Below are positions 32,617 to 44,049 of a stretch of 64,000 bases of DNA, in pieces. The notes below the pieces were generated by a model that was not told the DNA's origin, made no database searches, and saw only the letters and a program-made list of their open reading frames with translations. Position 1 is the stretch's first letter. The number at the start of each line of letters is the position of its first letter. Source of the stretch: Ceratothoa steindachneri (Eukaryota; Arthropoda; Malacostraca; Isopoda; Cymothoidae); contig OZ018324.1 in NCBI GenBank assembly GCA_963969495.1, positions 156,782,172 through 156,846,171 of the forward strand. The letters run 5' to 3'. A program made the position numbers and the translations under genes.

Positions 32617-35400
32617 TTGTTGGCCAGTGTAATCGATGACCTGCAGCAACTACCACCCATACTTGAAAAATATGAAGTTCTGTACGCACCCGCTCAGCCC
32701 TCCCCGTCACCGCCGAACTCAGTGAAGCATACAATCGAAACTAGTATTGCTCCACCGACATTCGTGCGGCCAAGACCTCTTTCGATGGAGAAACTGCGGG
32801 CTGCCAAAGCAACGTTCAAGATCCTAATGAAGGAGGGGGTCGTGCGCAGGTCAAGATCATCATGGGCTTCGCCTATTCACATGGTGCCAAAGAAGTCGCC
32901 CCCTGGTGAGTACAAGGTGGTCGGCGATTTCTGAGCGTTAAATGGCGTTACAAAGCCCGACAGGTATCCACTAGCGCGGTTCAAAGCATTACGAATCACC
33001 TCCATGGCAAAAGGATATTTTCGAGGTTGGACCTGGTTCGTGCTTACCACCATAGAGAAAACCACGGTCACGACTCCATTTGGTTTATGGGAGAACGTTA
33101 AGCTTCCATTTGGTCTCCGAAATGCCAGATGCACCTTCCAGAGGCACATGGACATCCTGTTTCAAGGATTAGGGTTCGTTTTTTTGTGTACACAGACGAC
33201 ATTCTTGTGTATTCAGACAATATGGACGACCACCTGAAGCACTTAGAACATGTCTTTGAAATCCTGATCAAAAATGGTCTAAGAATATCACGAGAAGTGC
33301 AAGTTGACGAAGGAAGGAAGATATTTTGTATGGCACCACGTCTCGGCGGAAGGTATCTACCTACCGGAGAAGAAGATGGAAGAGATTGGAAACATGCCGC
33401 TACCAAAAGACTACAAGGAGCTTCGGAGATATTTGTGGATGGTAGGATACTTTGCAGGATGATCCCCAACTTTGCCGCGATTGCAGCCCCGCTGACTGAG
33501 CTTGTAGCTTGTTCGCCTGCAACCAAAGGCCCGAGAGAGCGTGTGGAACGAAGAGGTACGGGAGCATTTGAGAATATCAAATCAGCCTTAATCGGCTCCG
33601 TGCAACTCTGTCACCCGCTGCCCACTGATTACCATACCAACTGATGACTGATTGTTTCCAGTACGCGGCTGGTGCTGCACTACACCATATGGTTGACGGA
33701 TCTGCGAAACCAGTGGTATTCTTTTCGTGCAAGCTAAGCCGGACGCAGCAAGCATACTCCACCTACGACAGGGCGCTCCTAGTGGCGTATCTTGAAGTCT
33801 TCACTTCAGGCACGTAATTGAAGGTCGCTACGTCACCTTGTGGATTAACTACAAGCCTTTAGTTTCAGCTTTCGCATCGCCACTGAGTGCCAAGACAAAC
33901 GAACAATAACGCCATTGCATTGGACAGCCATTCTGGAATACATTAGTGATATCACGTACGTGCGTGGTCAGGATAATGTAGTTGCTAACTGCCTCTCAAG
34001 GAACGTCAATTCGGTCCAAGTTGACTCTCTTGACCTCCGAGCTTTGGCGGCAGGGCAGGAAAATGATTGCAATACAAGGGAATTTCATTCGCACCTGAAA
34101 CCTTACCTTTTTTTGAGGATGTTCAGCTTTGGTGCGAAGAAACATCTGGATACGCACGACCGTTTGTCCCGTTGGCATGTCGGAGTGCAATCTTCAATCA
34201 CTTGCACAATCTGTCACACCCTGGAATCAAGGCTTCACTTCGGCTCATCAAATCAAGGTATTTCTGGCCAAACATAGACAAGGATATCCGCTCCTGGACG
34301 AGAGAGTGCCTTCCTTGTCAGTCCTCCAAAGTGAATCGCCACACAGAATCACCGATCCTCCCTATTAATATTCCTTCCTCGAGGTGTGAAATGGTAAACA
34401 TCGATATAGTTGGACCACTCACACCGTGTACACTGCCTGGTCAATCCTACCCTTCCCACAATCGGTACTTGTTAGCATGCATCGACCGAGCGACAAGATG
34501 GATCGAAGCGCTACCGATTCCGGACATAAGTGCCGCAACGGCTACGTTAGCTTTCTTGGATGGGTGGATTTCCAAATTTGTTGTCTCACTTTATGTGGTA
34601 ACCGACAGGTGCCCAATTCGAATCAGAACTATTCAAAGAGCTGTCTGCCTTCGTTGGTTTCCATCGTCTTCGCACCACAGCGTACAGACCGTCCATGAAT
34701 GGGATGGTGGAAAGGGCACACAGGACTCTGAAGTATTAAATAATGACCCGTAAATAAGGTTGGCTGGTGCCACTCCAAATTATCCTGTTAGGAATTCGGT
34801 CCTTGCCAAATGATTCAAGATTCTCACCGTTTACGGCAGTCACGGGACCCACACTCTTGTGTCCAAAACCTCTAGTGGCATCATCTTCATCGAAGACCGA
34901 CTCCAAATTCATGAAAGAACTGGCATCCACCATGGCGCAAATCGACTTCGCGCAAACATCCTTAGGACACTTGCACTCGGTGCCCAAGCCTTCCGTGCCC
35001 CACGATCTCTTCGAAGCAACTCATGTGTGGTTCAGAATAGACCGCGTAAAAAAAACCCACTTGAAGCGCCTATGTTGATCCTTTCCCGGTTATCGACCGC
35101 GGCAATAAAGTTTGGATTTTGGAATTTCCCGATGCATGACGGGACACTGTCTCAATAGACAGGTTAAAACTGACGAAATTACCCCCCTCTCAAAATGGTG
35201 ATGCACCGAGCGATCAGCAACGCCCTCGGACTCAGGGCCAGGTGCACTTCGCCTTGGATAGTGCAGAGCCTGCGAGAGGATGGAGCCACGGGGATTCACA
35301 CGGACACGTCTACATACACCGGAGAGAAGAACGGCGAGACAAACGTTTTCACGCGCTCCGGGAGACGAGTCACATTTACTAGATATCCGTCATTCGTATA
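32617..35400 (+). mobile_element. Ty3/gypsy LTR retrotransposon, pol remnant without LTRs
   Basis: Order of pol domains: RT, RNase H, integrase. RT: HMVPKKSPPGEYKVVGDF (stop TGA at 32932-32934 where the family has Arg), PFGLRNARCTFQRHMD, and FVYTDDILVYSDN with YTDD at 33189-33200. RNase H: about 33640-33930 (FFSCKLSRTQQAYSTYDRAL). Integrase: a zinc finger with HPGIKASL and CLPCQSSK, IDIVGPL, CIDRATRWIEALPI, VVTDR, and NGMVERAHRTLK carrying the Glu near 34700. A chromodomain-free tail with PFPVIDRGNKVW lies at about 35080-35120. There are at least five frameshifts or stops. No gag and no LTR pair were found. Confidence 0.85.
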
Positions 35401-36044
35401 TTTTTAAGCCTGCGTGCCAATATTATGGAGAAATATTGTAATCAGAGAGGAAGAGGCATAAATACATATATGTACGCCTCGTTGCCTTTATAGCCTAAGT
35501 ACATGCACTAATATGTATTTGTTAGGTGTCGGTATTATATTTATATAGGCACAACGCAACATGCGCCAGTTGTGAAGGAATTATATATAAAAATGTATTA
35601 AGCATCATTTAATTACTATCTTACTATATGGCAGGACTTGGTACTAATACAACCGATATTAAGAGTACCATATAAAAAATTAATGATTCCACATGTATAT
35701 TTACTCATATAAATAGGCCTACCTGAATATGGGTATGCGCATATGTGAATGTCGACGCCCTGCGGGCTTACTATTAATACTGCCGATATTAGGAGTGCCA
35801 TAAATAATTTCACATGTATATTTACCTATGTAATGTTGTACGACTTTATTAATGACTCCATCACTGGAGAGGGAGTACCTGTAGTGGTCACATTACGCAG
35901 TAGGCAAGCTTGTAGTAATCGGACTGCACAATAGGTAGGCTTCTGGCACCAAAGTTGTTGGATTCAATAGGCCTAAAAGATACCTCTGCAAAGTGAACGA
36001 GAATTGGTCCTATTAATCCAAGTATACCTTTCTAATACAGGGGG
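35401..36044 (+). other. AT-rich DNA with an imperfect direct repeat
   Basis: No gene seen. Segments at about 35640-35711 and 35765-35831 repeat each other, sharing CGATATTAAGAGTACCATA-type text and TCACATGTATATTTAC, with about 120 bp between their starts. This may be a worn tandem duplication or part of a retrotransposon LTR. Confidence 0.45.
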
Positions 36045-37355
36045 ACCCCCCCCCCTCAAAAAAACGGGCCCCATCTTTCGAAAGGCCTCATTTCTTAATT
36101 CTCTGCAAGGATTGAATGAAACTTTGGTGATAACTAGTTTGTCGTGTTTAAAACATCATATCAAAACATGAGTCTTTGGACTTTTCTTTATTCTAGAGCA
36201 CGTGTTCCAGATGACCCCCATTTATCTCTGTGCATTTCTTGAGGCCCAGCACAAAGTTGTCCATGACATCCTTACAAACCGACCGACTTGTGGCTCTGAT
36301 CTCCTCCCTGATTACTTCCTTGAGTTCCGTGATGGTTCTGCATCTTCCTGCGTACACTCTGTCTTTTAAGTAGCCCCAGGAAAGGAAATCTGGGGGCTAA
36401 GGTCTGGGCTGTGAGGCGGCCACTCAACATCAGTCTTGAGACTGATCACACGGCCACAAAAGTTCTCTTTCAGCCAATCGGGACAGGTTTGAGGTGTGAG
36501 AGCTTGCTCCATCTTGCTGGAACCAGAACTGTCCCATAAGCGACGGGAACAGGGTCTGCAGCTCCCTCTTGAAGGTTTTGAGGACCTTAACATACCGCTA
36601 CTTGGTGACTGTCACTGTCGCGTCAGATTCCAGTCCATATCATGCGCTTAGGGGAGTGTAGAGGCTTGGTGGCTACCTCATTTGGTCCAGAATTCGGTAA
36701 GAAGACATTTGTCTTCGAATTTACCTTTTCTTCAAGATGGAAGTGAGCTTCATCTGAGGTCCAAAGGAGGTTAAGGAAAGTTGGGGTCTCCTGAATCTTC
36801 TCCAGTATCTTGATTGTCATAGCCTTTCTCTGCTCCTTGCCTGAGACTGTAGGGGTCTGCTTCGTCTGTATTCTGTATAGGTAGGCCTTTATATCCATTA
36901 CTAGCAGTCTCCTGCAAGTCTCACGGGATCTACCGAAGAAGTGACTTCGCTTGCGCACAGAGCGTTTTGGACTCTGCTGAACTGACTCTCTCACGCTGTC
37001 AACCAACCAGCTGTACGCTTCCTGGGGCGTCCTGAATGACTTGGACGGTTGTCACTGTCTCCATTAAGGTTCTCCACTGTCCCATAGTTCTCGAAGTGGT
37101 CCACCCAGTCCTGAATTCTGCTCTTGGAGAGGGCTTTTTCACATTCGTGCTGATGCACGAAAGTGTCCTGCACTTTCTTGAACGAGCCTGTCTTGTAGTA
37201 ATGTTTGACGCAGTATATTCTTTGCTGGATCTAGTTGTGTTCACAGGCGTTGCTTCTGTCATGTCCTGCAAAGTAAGGGTGATTAGTGAATGAATGAAAG
37301 ATATATCACAAAAAGTGTGTGCAGGCCCGTTTTTTTTTGGGGGGGGGAGGGGCCG
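36045..37355 (-). mobile_element. Tc1/mariner-superfamily element with CCCC-AAAA-CGGGCC ends
   Basis: The left end (about 36045-36075) reads C8, TC, A7, then CGGGCC. The same text appears inverted at about 37322-37352, so these look like the terminal inverted repeats. The enclosed minus-strand transposase has an N-terminal DUF4817-like helix-turn-helix (CVKHYYKTGSFKKVQDTF, then IQDWVDHFENYGTVENLN, about 37060-37215) and a DDE core (LLWTSDEAHFHLEEKVN near 36740, FQQDGASSHTS near 36510). Stops and frameshifts make it inactive. Confidence 0.7.
36200..37270 (-). pseudogene. Mariner-type transposase with DUF4817-like N-terminus
   Basis: Starting at the MTEATPVNTTRS ATG (37268-37270), a 14-bp loss relative to the second copy at 37.4 kb shifts the frame before QQRIYCVKHYY. 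RSGRPR-type text is seen as SHSGRPRKRT. The core continues with MTIKILEKIQETPTFLNLLW, SDEAHFHL (first Asp) and NSKTNVFLPNSGPNE. After a frameshift near 36620 come RYVKVLKTFKRELQ and FWFQQDGASSHTSNL (second Asp). The end is RTITELKEVIREEIRA and KKCTEINGGHLEHVL. The region of the last acidic residue is frameshifted. Confidence 0.75.
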
Positions 37356-37515
37356 TTTTTACTTGAACGAGCCTGTCTTTTAGTAATGTTTGACGCAGAT
37401 TATTCTTTGCTGGAGCTCCTATTGAGATCTAGTTGTGTTCACAGGTGTTGCTTCTGTCATGTCCTGCAATGTAAGGGTGATTAGTGAATGAATGAAGGAT
37501 ACATCACAAAATGTG
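37176..37515. repeat. Direct duplication of a transposon 5' end
   Basis: About 140 bp at 37176-37316 is repeated at 37363-37512 (CTTGAACGAGCCTGTCTT, TGTTTGACGCAG, GTTGCTTCTGTCATGTCCTG and GGGTGATTAGTGAATGAATG all occur in both). The distal copy has 14 extra bases (CTCCTATTGAGATC region) that keep the transposase frame from ATG through CVKHY, so it is closer to the ancestral sequence. The two copies are separated by the C/A-rich terminal repeat. Confidence 0.85.
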
Positions 37516-38575
37516 ATATATATATATATAATGTAAAGATTCAATATTGTATGAGAAATATGATGGGGTTTGTAAATGCACATATATATTTTTATATAAG
37601 CAAGCGAACGTGAGACATAAGAAGGAGACAAGGGAAATAGTTGAACACCTGCTTTTATAAAACTGCCCAAGTTATATCTCGAGATAGAATTATTAAAGAC
37701 GGATTTTTAGTGAGGAGCACGGGTAAACACAGCTGTTGACTGTAAAAGGTGGTGCAGCGACCAGCGTATCAGATTACACCAATAAGAGTTTAATAATTTA
37801 AATGTACACACCGTGCACTGGCTTCCTAGCTCCACCCAGGGGATGGAGAAATAATACCACGACGGAGGTAGGTCATCACACGGTTATTTCCAGGCCAAGC
37901 CCTCTGCATAAGGTACGCATATATAAAAATGAAAAGGAGATTCAAATTTAATCATTGATTAAGAATTCAATCGTAACGAATTCACTCGCGTTCACGCACC
38001 CGTTTTAATCCACTGAGCTTGTCTCGCCCTTAACTCTTACTTGCGTTGATAATATAGACTACTAGTCTCCCGCTTAGTACGCTCCATTTCGGGCCGCTTG
38101 CACTATTAGAATAGTGTTTATTTTTGTATGTCCATTGTTACGTTAAAACCTTCGGTAAGCACAGCCAAGTAGAAGACCGCCTTAAAATCATTTATCTTTG
38201 TAGTCAGATAAATAATTCGCTGTAACGCCACCCTTCACCTATAAACTGGAACTCTTCGCACCCTTATAATGTGGTGATTACAGAAACCTCCTTCATTCAC
38301 ATACAATTAATTCACCGTCATCCGGACCTCCATAACTGGTAACCTTGTCGTTTGCAATACCATTTACCTAACACCCCATAACTGGCGACCCGCTATAACT
38401 GGTGACCCGTCGTTTGACTGGACAGAAAAAACATTAATTAATGAATGGACTCGTCAAGCAATTGTCAGACAGGACAAGATGAAGGGGATTTATTGAACGC
38501 CGTCCGCGCCAATCAGCCCATCTTCAATGAAGCAGCAGTCTCAGGCAATACCATTTACCTAACACCCCATAACTG
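37516..38575 (+). other. Possible LTR end with primer-binding-like repeats; otherwise no gene
   Basis: Mostly AT-rich. At 38330-38410 and again at 38545-38582 the phrase CCATAACTGG followed by TGACC, CGACC or TAACC recurs at least four times. TATAACTGGTGACCCG resembles a tRNA primer-binding site following an LTR end in gypsy-type elements. A short open segment from ATG 38445 (MDSSSNCQTGQDEGDLLNAV) could be a gag start. Neither an LTR pair nor other gag sequence supports this, so it is tentative. Confidence 0.3.
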
Positions 38576-38583
38576 GTGATCCC

Positions 38584-41500
38584 TCAATCTATCCGAAGGT
38601 TCAAGGGACGGGGTAAAGACGGCAACCTATCGAATGCTGCCGTTGATTCAGCAGCATATAATGCATCTTTAAACCTCCGATTCAGGGGCCTGCGGTACAC
38701 GACAGTCGTATTGCATACAGATCTGGAGCCGATAATAGGGCAAGGGCAGCACTCCACTCTCACAGTAAAGACCGTTCTCGGGGGAGGTGCGGAAGGCTCC
38801 AATGGAAAGACAAAGTCTTAGGCTGTGAATGCGGTAGCCTTTGTAGAGCTGAAGAATAAATTGGGCACCCATAGTTCGATTTGGATTGGACTAGGGTTGT
38901 GCAGAATGACCACTATTTTCGACAATCACTGCTCCATTAGTGCGTGAGAGGACTTTTAAATATCGAGAGCCAGCAGGTAGTCCGTTCGAAGACGGCATAG
39001 GTGTGGTAACCATGCTAATTTGGATCAAAAGTTACGCCCAGGAAGCGAAACTTGGGGTCAAACTTGATCTCTACACCTTGTAGGGAGATATATGGCGTAA
39101 CAAGAGTCCCTCTACCCCATTGGAATACATAGCTTTCGTTTTGCTTGTGGAAAAAATGGAATCCCCTAAGTTGTGCACGTTTCGAAACCGCATCGATTGT
39201 TAGCTGCAGACGACGCACCGCTGAGGGAAGGTGAGGCGAGGAACAGTAGAGTACCGTGTCATCGACGAACAGGGTCGCCGATACACCTTCTGAGGAAGAG
39301 AAAGTGATATTATTGATCGCAATTACAAAAACATAAAACTTAAAACGTTGCCCATAAGAACTTCCTCTTTGGGTTGCAGGTCACGGTAGGTGTCTCCAAT
39401 AGACACGATAAACGATCGAGAGGATAAAATCTTTGAATAAACGATGGTAAAAGGCCTCTCATACTCCAAACGTGTAGCTGCTTAAAGACGCCCTATCTCT
39501 ATGTAGTATCATAGGCTTTAATAAGAAAGCTTTCCAGATCGATCCCTTCAAACGTACTAATAGGTCAAGAGTGCTATGACCCCAGCGAAAACTGCACTGA
39601 AATGAAGACGGTAAGTGATTGTTTTCCAGGAACCAATTCCAGTACACCAGCACCATCTTCTCTAGCAAATAGCTCAGACAGCTGGTAAGAGCTATAGGGT
39701 GATAATGATCTGCGTCTAGTCCGTCCCTGCCCGGTTTAACAAAAGGAGGACAATCTCAACACACGATGATGATGGGTAAGAGCCATTGACCCATATAAGT
39801 TTGTATAAGTCAATAAGGAAAATGAAGGTGCCAAATAATATCATAATGGATCCCGTCCAGGGCAGGAAATGTAGATGCACAAAAAAAAACAATTCAGCAG
39901 GCAATTCGTGGATGGAGAACAAGGCATTATAAGGAAGGTTGGAGTTCGTCGCAAAATTGAGGGGATGAGACTCTTCTTTTGATTTATAGGCTAAAATGCC
40001 TTATCGTAACGGCTGACACTGCTGATGGCACGGAATTGGTTAGCCAAAGAGCTGTTGACCACCAGGTTTTCATCCACTAAGGATCCCTGAAAATTGAGAG
40101 TGGGGGTATTATGGCCAGCATAACGATCCTGGAACTTGTTAATCCTCTTCCAGATCTTTGCCATAGGGATCATAAAGGAAATAGATGAAACGTAGCAACG
40201 CTATGAAGTACGACAAGAATGACGAAACACCCGAGCTCGGTTTCTGTTAACCTTGTTCCACAAGGTTGGGTTCCGCTGGAACCGGGTATGGCCTAACTTG
40301 TAGTTCTTATTGACTGTCGCGTACTCCGAGGTCCATCAGGCCACAGTCGAGCCATCCATTACGGGTCGTCTCTGGGGAATGGTTTGTTAGGCCACGTGGT
40401 AGATAATCGGGTTGGAGCACGACATTATCGTGCCCACACCTTTGAATGTCCGCAAAGAGACACTTGTGAAAACGTCTCTTGGAAGCCTTCACAATCAGCA
40501 TGACTAAAGTCCCACTTGAGAGGCATAGTTGGATGAGGGCTAGGATGAACGACCGACAAGACAATATGGAAGTGGTCACTCTCATGGAGTTCATCAAAGG
40601 CTGATCACGGAAAATCAGTGAGACAATCCGGAGAACAGAAAGAACAGTCAATACAGCTAAAACAGTCTGTCTAGACATAATAAGAGGTAAAGTCACCGCT
40701 GTTTTAAACGCAGAGAAAGTCAGATAATTAAAGAGACTCTAAAACACTAACTTTGCCATAAGAGTAACGGCGCCTTATTATGGTTGTCGGGCATTAAAAT
40801 CCAAGAGTAATAATAGCAAGTTCTAAAAGATCGGGTCTTAGCAATGGTAAGGGAGGAAGGTAAATAGAGCAAACAGCAATAAACTTGTAAGAAAACCCTT
40901 AACACAACAGCTTGGAGGGTAGCGTGAGGAGGAATGGATCATAAGAGATACATTTTGTGATGCCTAAAGCATATCTGACGCCCCTGACAGGAGCAATAGA
41001 GTTGAAAATACGGAAACTGGTACCGGCGAAAATGGGTGGGTATCCAGCCGGGAGGAGAGTCGTCTAAAGGATTTTGAGTTCTTCCCAATTAGGACAAACG
41101 CCTTGACAATTCCATTCTAAAATGGAGGATATTATCTGGGGCGGTTAAATATCAGATTAGATATCTTTTCCTCTTTTGTGGCTGAAATTGAGTTTGAAGT
41201 GCGTCCCAAATAGCTGGGAGAATGAAGAGGCAATTTAGAAAAACCTGCTCTAGCATGGAAAGAGATCCTGAAAAGAGCGGTGATGGGGAATATTTCAGAG
41301 AGCCCCGAAGAACTGGTAGAGATTCCTGCCTGTAACTATAGCACACAGCCCGGCGGAAATGGAAGAAAGAAGAGAAATATTTTTGGAAGGTAGATCTTGA
41401 ATTGTGAACCGAGAACGCTTTCGATGTCTGAGGGGTTGATCTATAAACCTCGGCAGGCGATGTTAGAATATCATAGACTTCCATCGGATCGTGAGTAGGA

Positions 41501-42420
41501 GGGTGAGTGGGCGGAGCAGGCGATCCGGTCAAAGTACGAGGCACTTTATGGATTTCCGCAACAGTTTGGACCGGAAAAGGGCCTAGGTCCTATAAAAAGC
41601 TAGACGGGCTTGAGGACAAAGAATATTGAGAAGCAGGAGAAGAGTCCATTGAAGACTCTCGAGGCTCAGCGGAGTCAGGTCTAGAGGCAGCTTGCTTATT
41701 AGTAGCCGATGACCCAGGTGAGGAATCCTTTCTCTTACCACGGGGCTTTGGGTCATCGGGGGAGGGTAGAAGTATCATCACTGGTCGATACAGAAGGATT
41801 CTTTCAAATGACGTCGGTCCCGGCTAGAACAGCCGAGGAACGATGAGCAACGTTAGGTATCTCAGTGTGAGGGCAGTGCTTCGAAGGTGTATCTGGAGTA
41901 CTTTTGACATTAGCGGCAGATGAGTGATGACAAGCTACAGGTGTGTTGGAGCTCAAACGTAATAGTCGGTTTCGTTCAGCGTCTCGTAAAGCATCTGAGA
42001 ATAGACAGAAAAATGGTGAAGTTTGTGCTCGAGAACTTTGATGAGCCTCTCTCATGTTCAGGTACAGAGAGTTGCACAAGGATTGCGTAGGTTTTCGAAG
42101 CAGTGCTATGAGCACCACTGCAGTTGGCGCAGCGCGATGTTTTGGCGCAATCAGAGCTATGGTAATCAGAACCACGATTCACAAAGGAACGGGACTGCCG
42201 ACAGGCACGACCAACATGTCCAAATTGGTTGCAGTTGAATCAACGTCAGGATAGTTAGTTCGATGTAGGGGTTTAACGAGAGACGGATGTACGCAGCTTT
42301 AATAAACTGGGGCAGTTCCTGACGTTCAAATGTTAAAATCAACGTGGCCATTGGGACTCGAGCAAAGCTCACAGCTTTAGCACCCTGTGTACATGTGTGA
42401 CGCGTTGGGCATTAAGCTTA
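38584..42420 (-). mobile_element. Family B non-LTR retrotransposon on the minus strand, 3' truncated
   Basis: Read on the minus strand it has gag (about 42400-41150), a decayed endonuclease (41140-40310) and an RT (about 39990-38584). The RT C-terminal text (FRTSPENGLYCESGVLPLPY, then FDRLPSLPRPLNLRID) is nearly the same as the plus-strand copy at 7800-8010. It ends abruptly there, without RNase H or 3' UTR. FVDD is kept at 39258-39269 but the surrounding frame is broken. It supplies the 5' half that the 6.8-8.95 kb copy lacks. Confidence 0.8.
41590..42400 (-). pseudogene. Family B ORF1, gag-like, broken knuckle
   Basis: The knuckle region reads FNCNQFGHVGRACRQS (about 42185-42240) with a TGA where the first Cys codon should be. 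A second knuckle, CANCSGAHSTASKT, follows. The C-terminal part is Ser/Pro-rich (SSPASQYSLSSSPSSF). A frameshift separates knuckles and tail. As in family A, gag would bind the element RNA. Confidence 0.7.
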
Positions 42421-42558
42421 CTCTCGAGACGGGTGATCTGCATAGCTAAATGATAGTGGTGCAGATGAAGCATATTGCGACCACAGGGTTTTAAATGGTA
42501 GGAAATTTGCTGGGACAATTAGAACGGTACTGAATGATAAAGGTGTAAGTGTAGAATG

Positions 42559-44047
42559 CATAACTGGGCGCGACTTTAATTTTTTCATGTGCGACTTTGA
42601 CTTTGCAACTTTGCCACCGGAACTGGTGTGACTGTGACTTTGCGACTCTATTTTTACCCCCCACCCCAGTGTGACTTGCGATTTTGCGACTGTGACTTTT
42701 TCTTCCCGGTGCGACTCCGCTAAATTAGTAAGTAAACTTTAGCGCGATGACAGAAACATGCTTTTATAGGGCAGAAGAACACATATTTATTATTTATTTT
42801 ATTTTTTAGTTAAAACAGCCTAAACTAATATATACAGGTCATCCTCCTCCTCCATGTCCTCCTGGCCCATCTTCTCCTCCAGGAGGTCCATGTTCCCTTT
42901 GAGGAACACAAGCTCCTCAAAGTTGACCTCATCCAGGGAGGACCTTTTGGCCCTGAAAACGTCCCCAGCCGTGCTGACTAGCCTCTCCGCAGCTGCAGAG
43001 CTGGAGAGAGAGTGTATTGTACTTAATGAATAAGTCCTCCTGTGCTGGTAGGGAAAGAGGGACCAGGCCAGCTCGCCTTTAGAGGGCACCCACTCCTTCA
43101 TGGACGTCCTCAGGACCTCCCTCATATCCTGCTACTGGTTGGCCAGGACTCTAGCAAACAACTTGTTGAAGAGGCGGGCATCCAAGTCCTGGGGTTCCTG
43201 AACTTCTGGCTGGTCAGGCTGACGCGGCTGCTGCTCCTCCTTCCTGGGCCTGATGATGACCCTTAGTTCCCTGGTGATCGTGTCCTTGATCTCCTCCACC
43301 TTGTCAGAGGCAATGCTCTCTAGGGCCTTGAGGGTGAGGTTAGGGTGGACGGCTGTAGCCATAAGGAGGTCGCCATCCTCAAAGAGGTGGCCAAACCTCT
43401 TTTCATAGCTCCTGAGGGGGGCCTGCACCAGGGGCCTGGCATACACCAGGTAGCCATTAAGTCTCTGCTCCTCCAGGCTGGCCTTCATTAACCAGAGGCT
43501 AGGGAGGAGGGTGCTCATGTAGGCCTTTCTTTTCACCTAAAGAATTTCCAGGCACTAATTTCACAGTAATTTTTTCGTCTTAGCCACAAGAAAAGTAGAA
43601 GCACATATTAAAATACGAGAAAATGAGATTAATTCGCACGATGAACGCCACAAGGCATAACACGTTCTCGAACATTTTTAACTGACAAGACAGGTTTAAA
43701 ACTTGGTTCACGCCTGAAAAGTGTATGCAATTTTACTAATTTATAATAAAATTAAGTGACAAACTTTCGGGGGGTAACGTCAGTCTCATATAATGTGAAG
43801 AATTTAATTTATCGCAAAAGTAAAGTTAAAAATCAGATAAAAATAAAGTTAGCTGTTACCAAGTCAAATTTGACATTATTAGCCAAATTGGGCTTTAAAA
43901 CTGGCTTAAAACAGCCGCGGCAATTTCTTTCAAAAAAGTCGTCTTTGTTCCTGTTCAAAGTCGCGGAAAATTGGCCGTGCGACTTTGCTTAGTCCGACTT
44001 ATTCAAAACGTTTGCGCCTTTTGACTTTGCCGCAACGCCCAGCTCTG
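42559..44047 (-). mobile_element. hAT element with transposase C-terminal domain
   Basis: The ends are short inverted repeats: CATAACTGGGCG at 42559-42570, and the complement of CAGAGCTGGGCG at 44036-44047 (10 of 12 match). TAGAATG occurs just outside both ends (42552-42558 and 44051-44057), probably the target duplication, although its spacing differs by 3 bp on the right. Both subterminal zones are packed with GCGACTTTG-type repeats (about 42565-42715 and 43935-44035), as in hAT elements where transposase binds. At about 1.5 kb it is shorter than autonomous hATs and was probably mobilised in trans. Confidence 0.8.
42820..43536 (-). pseudogene. hAT transposase, C-terminal dimerisation region
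   Basis: On the minus strand the end has SSSAAAERLVSTAGDVFRAK and NFEELVFLKGNMDLL, the typical hAT family dimerisation domain. Upstream are FGHLFEDGDLLMATAVHPN and an acidic segment. An in-frame TAG at 43132-43134 lies between LFARVLANQ and QDMREVL. The region begins after CTTTAG (minus strand, at about 43537), a possible splice acceptor. The catalytic DDE part is missing. Confidence 0.85.
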
Positions 44048-44049
44048 AA

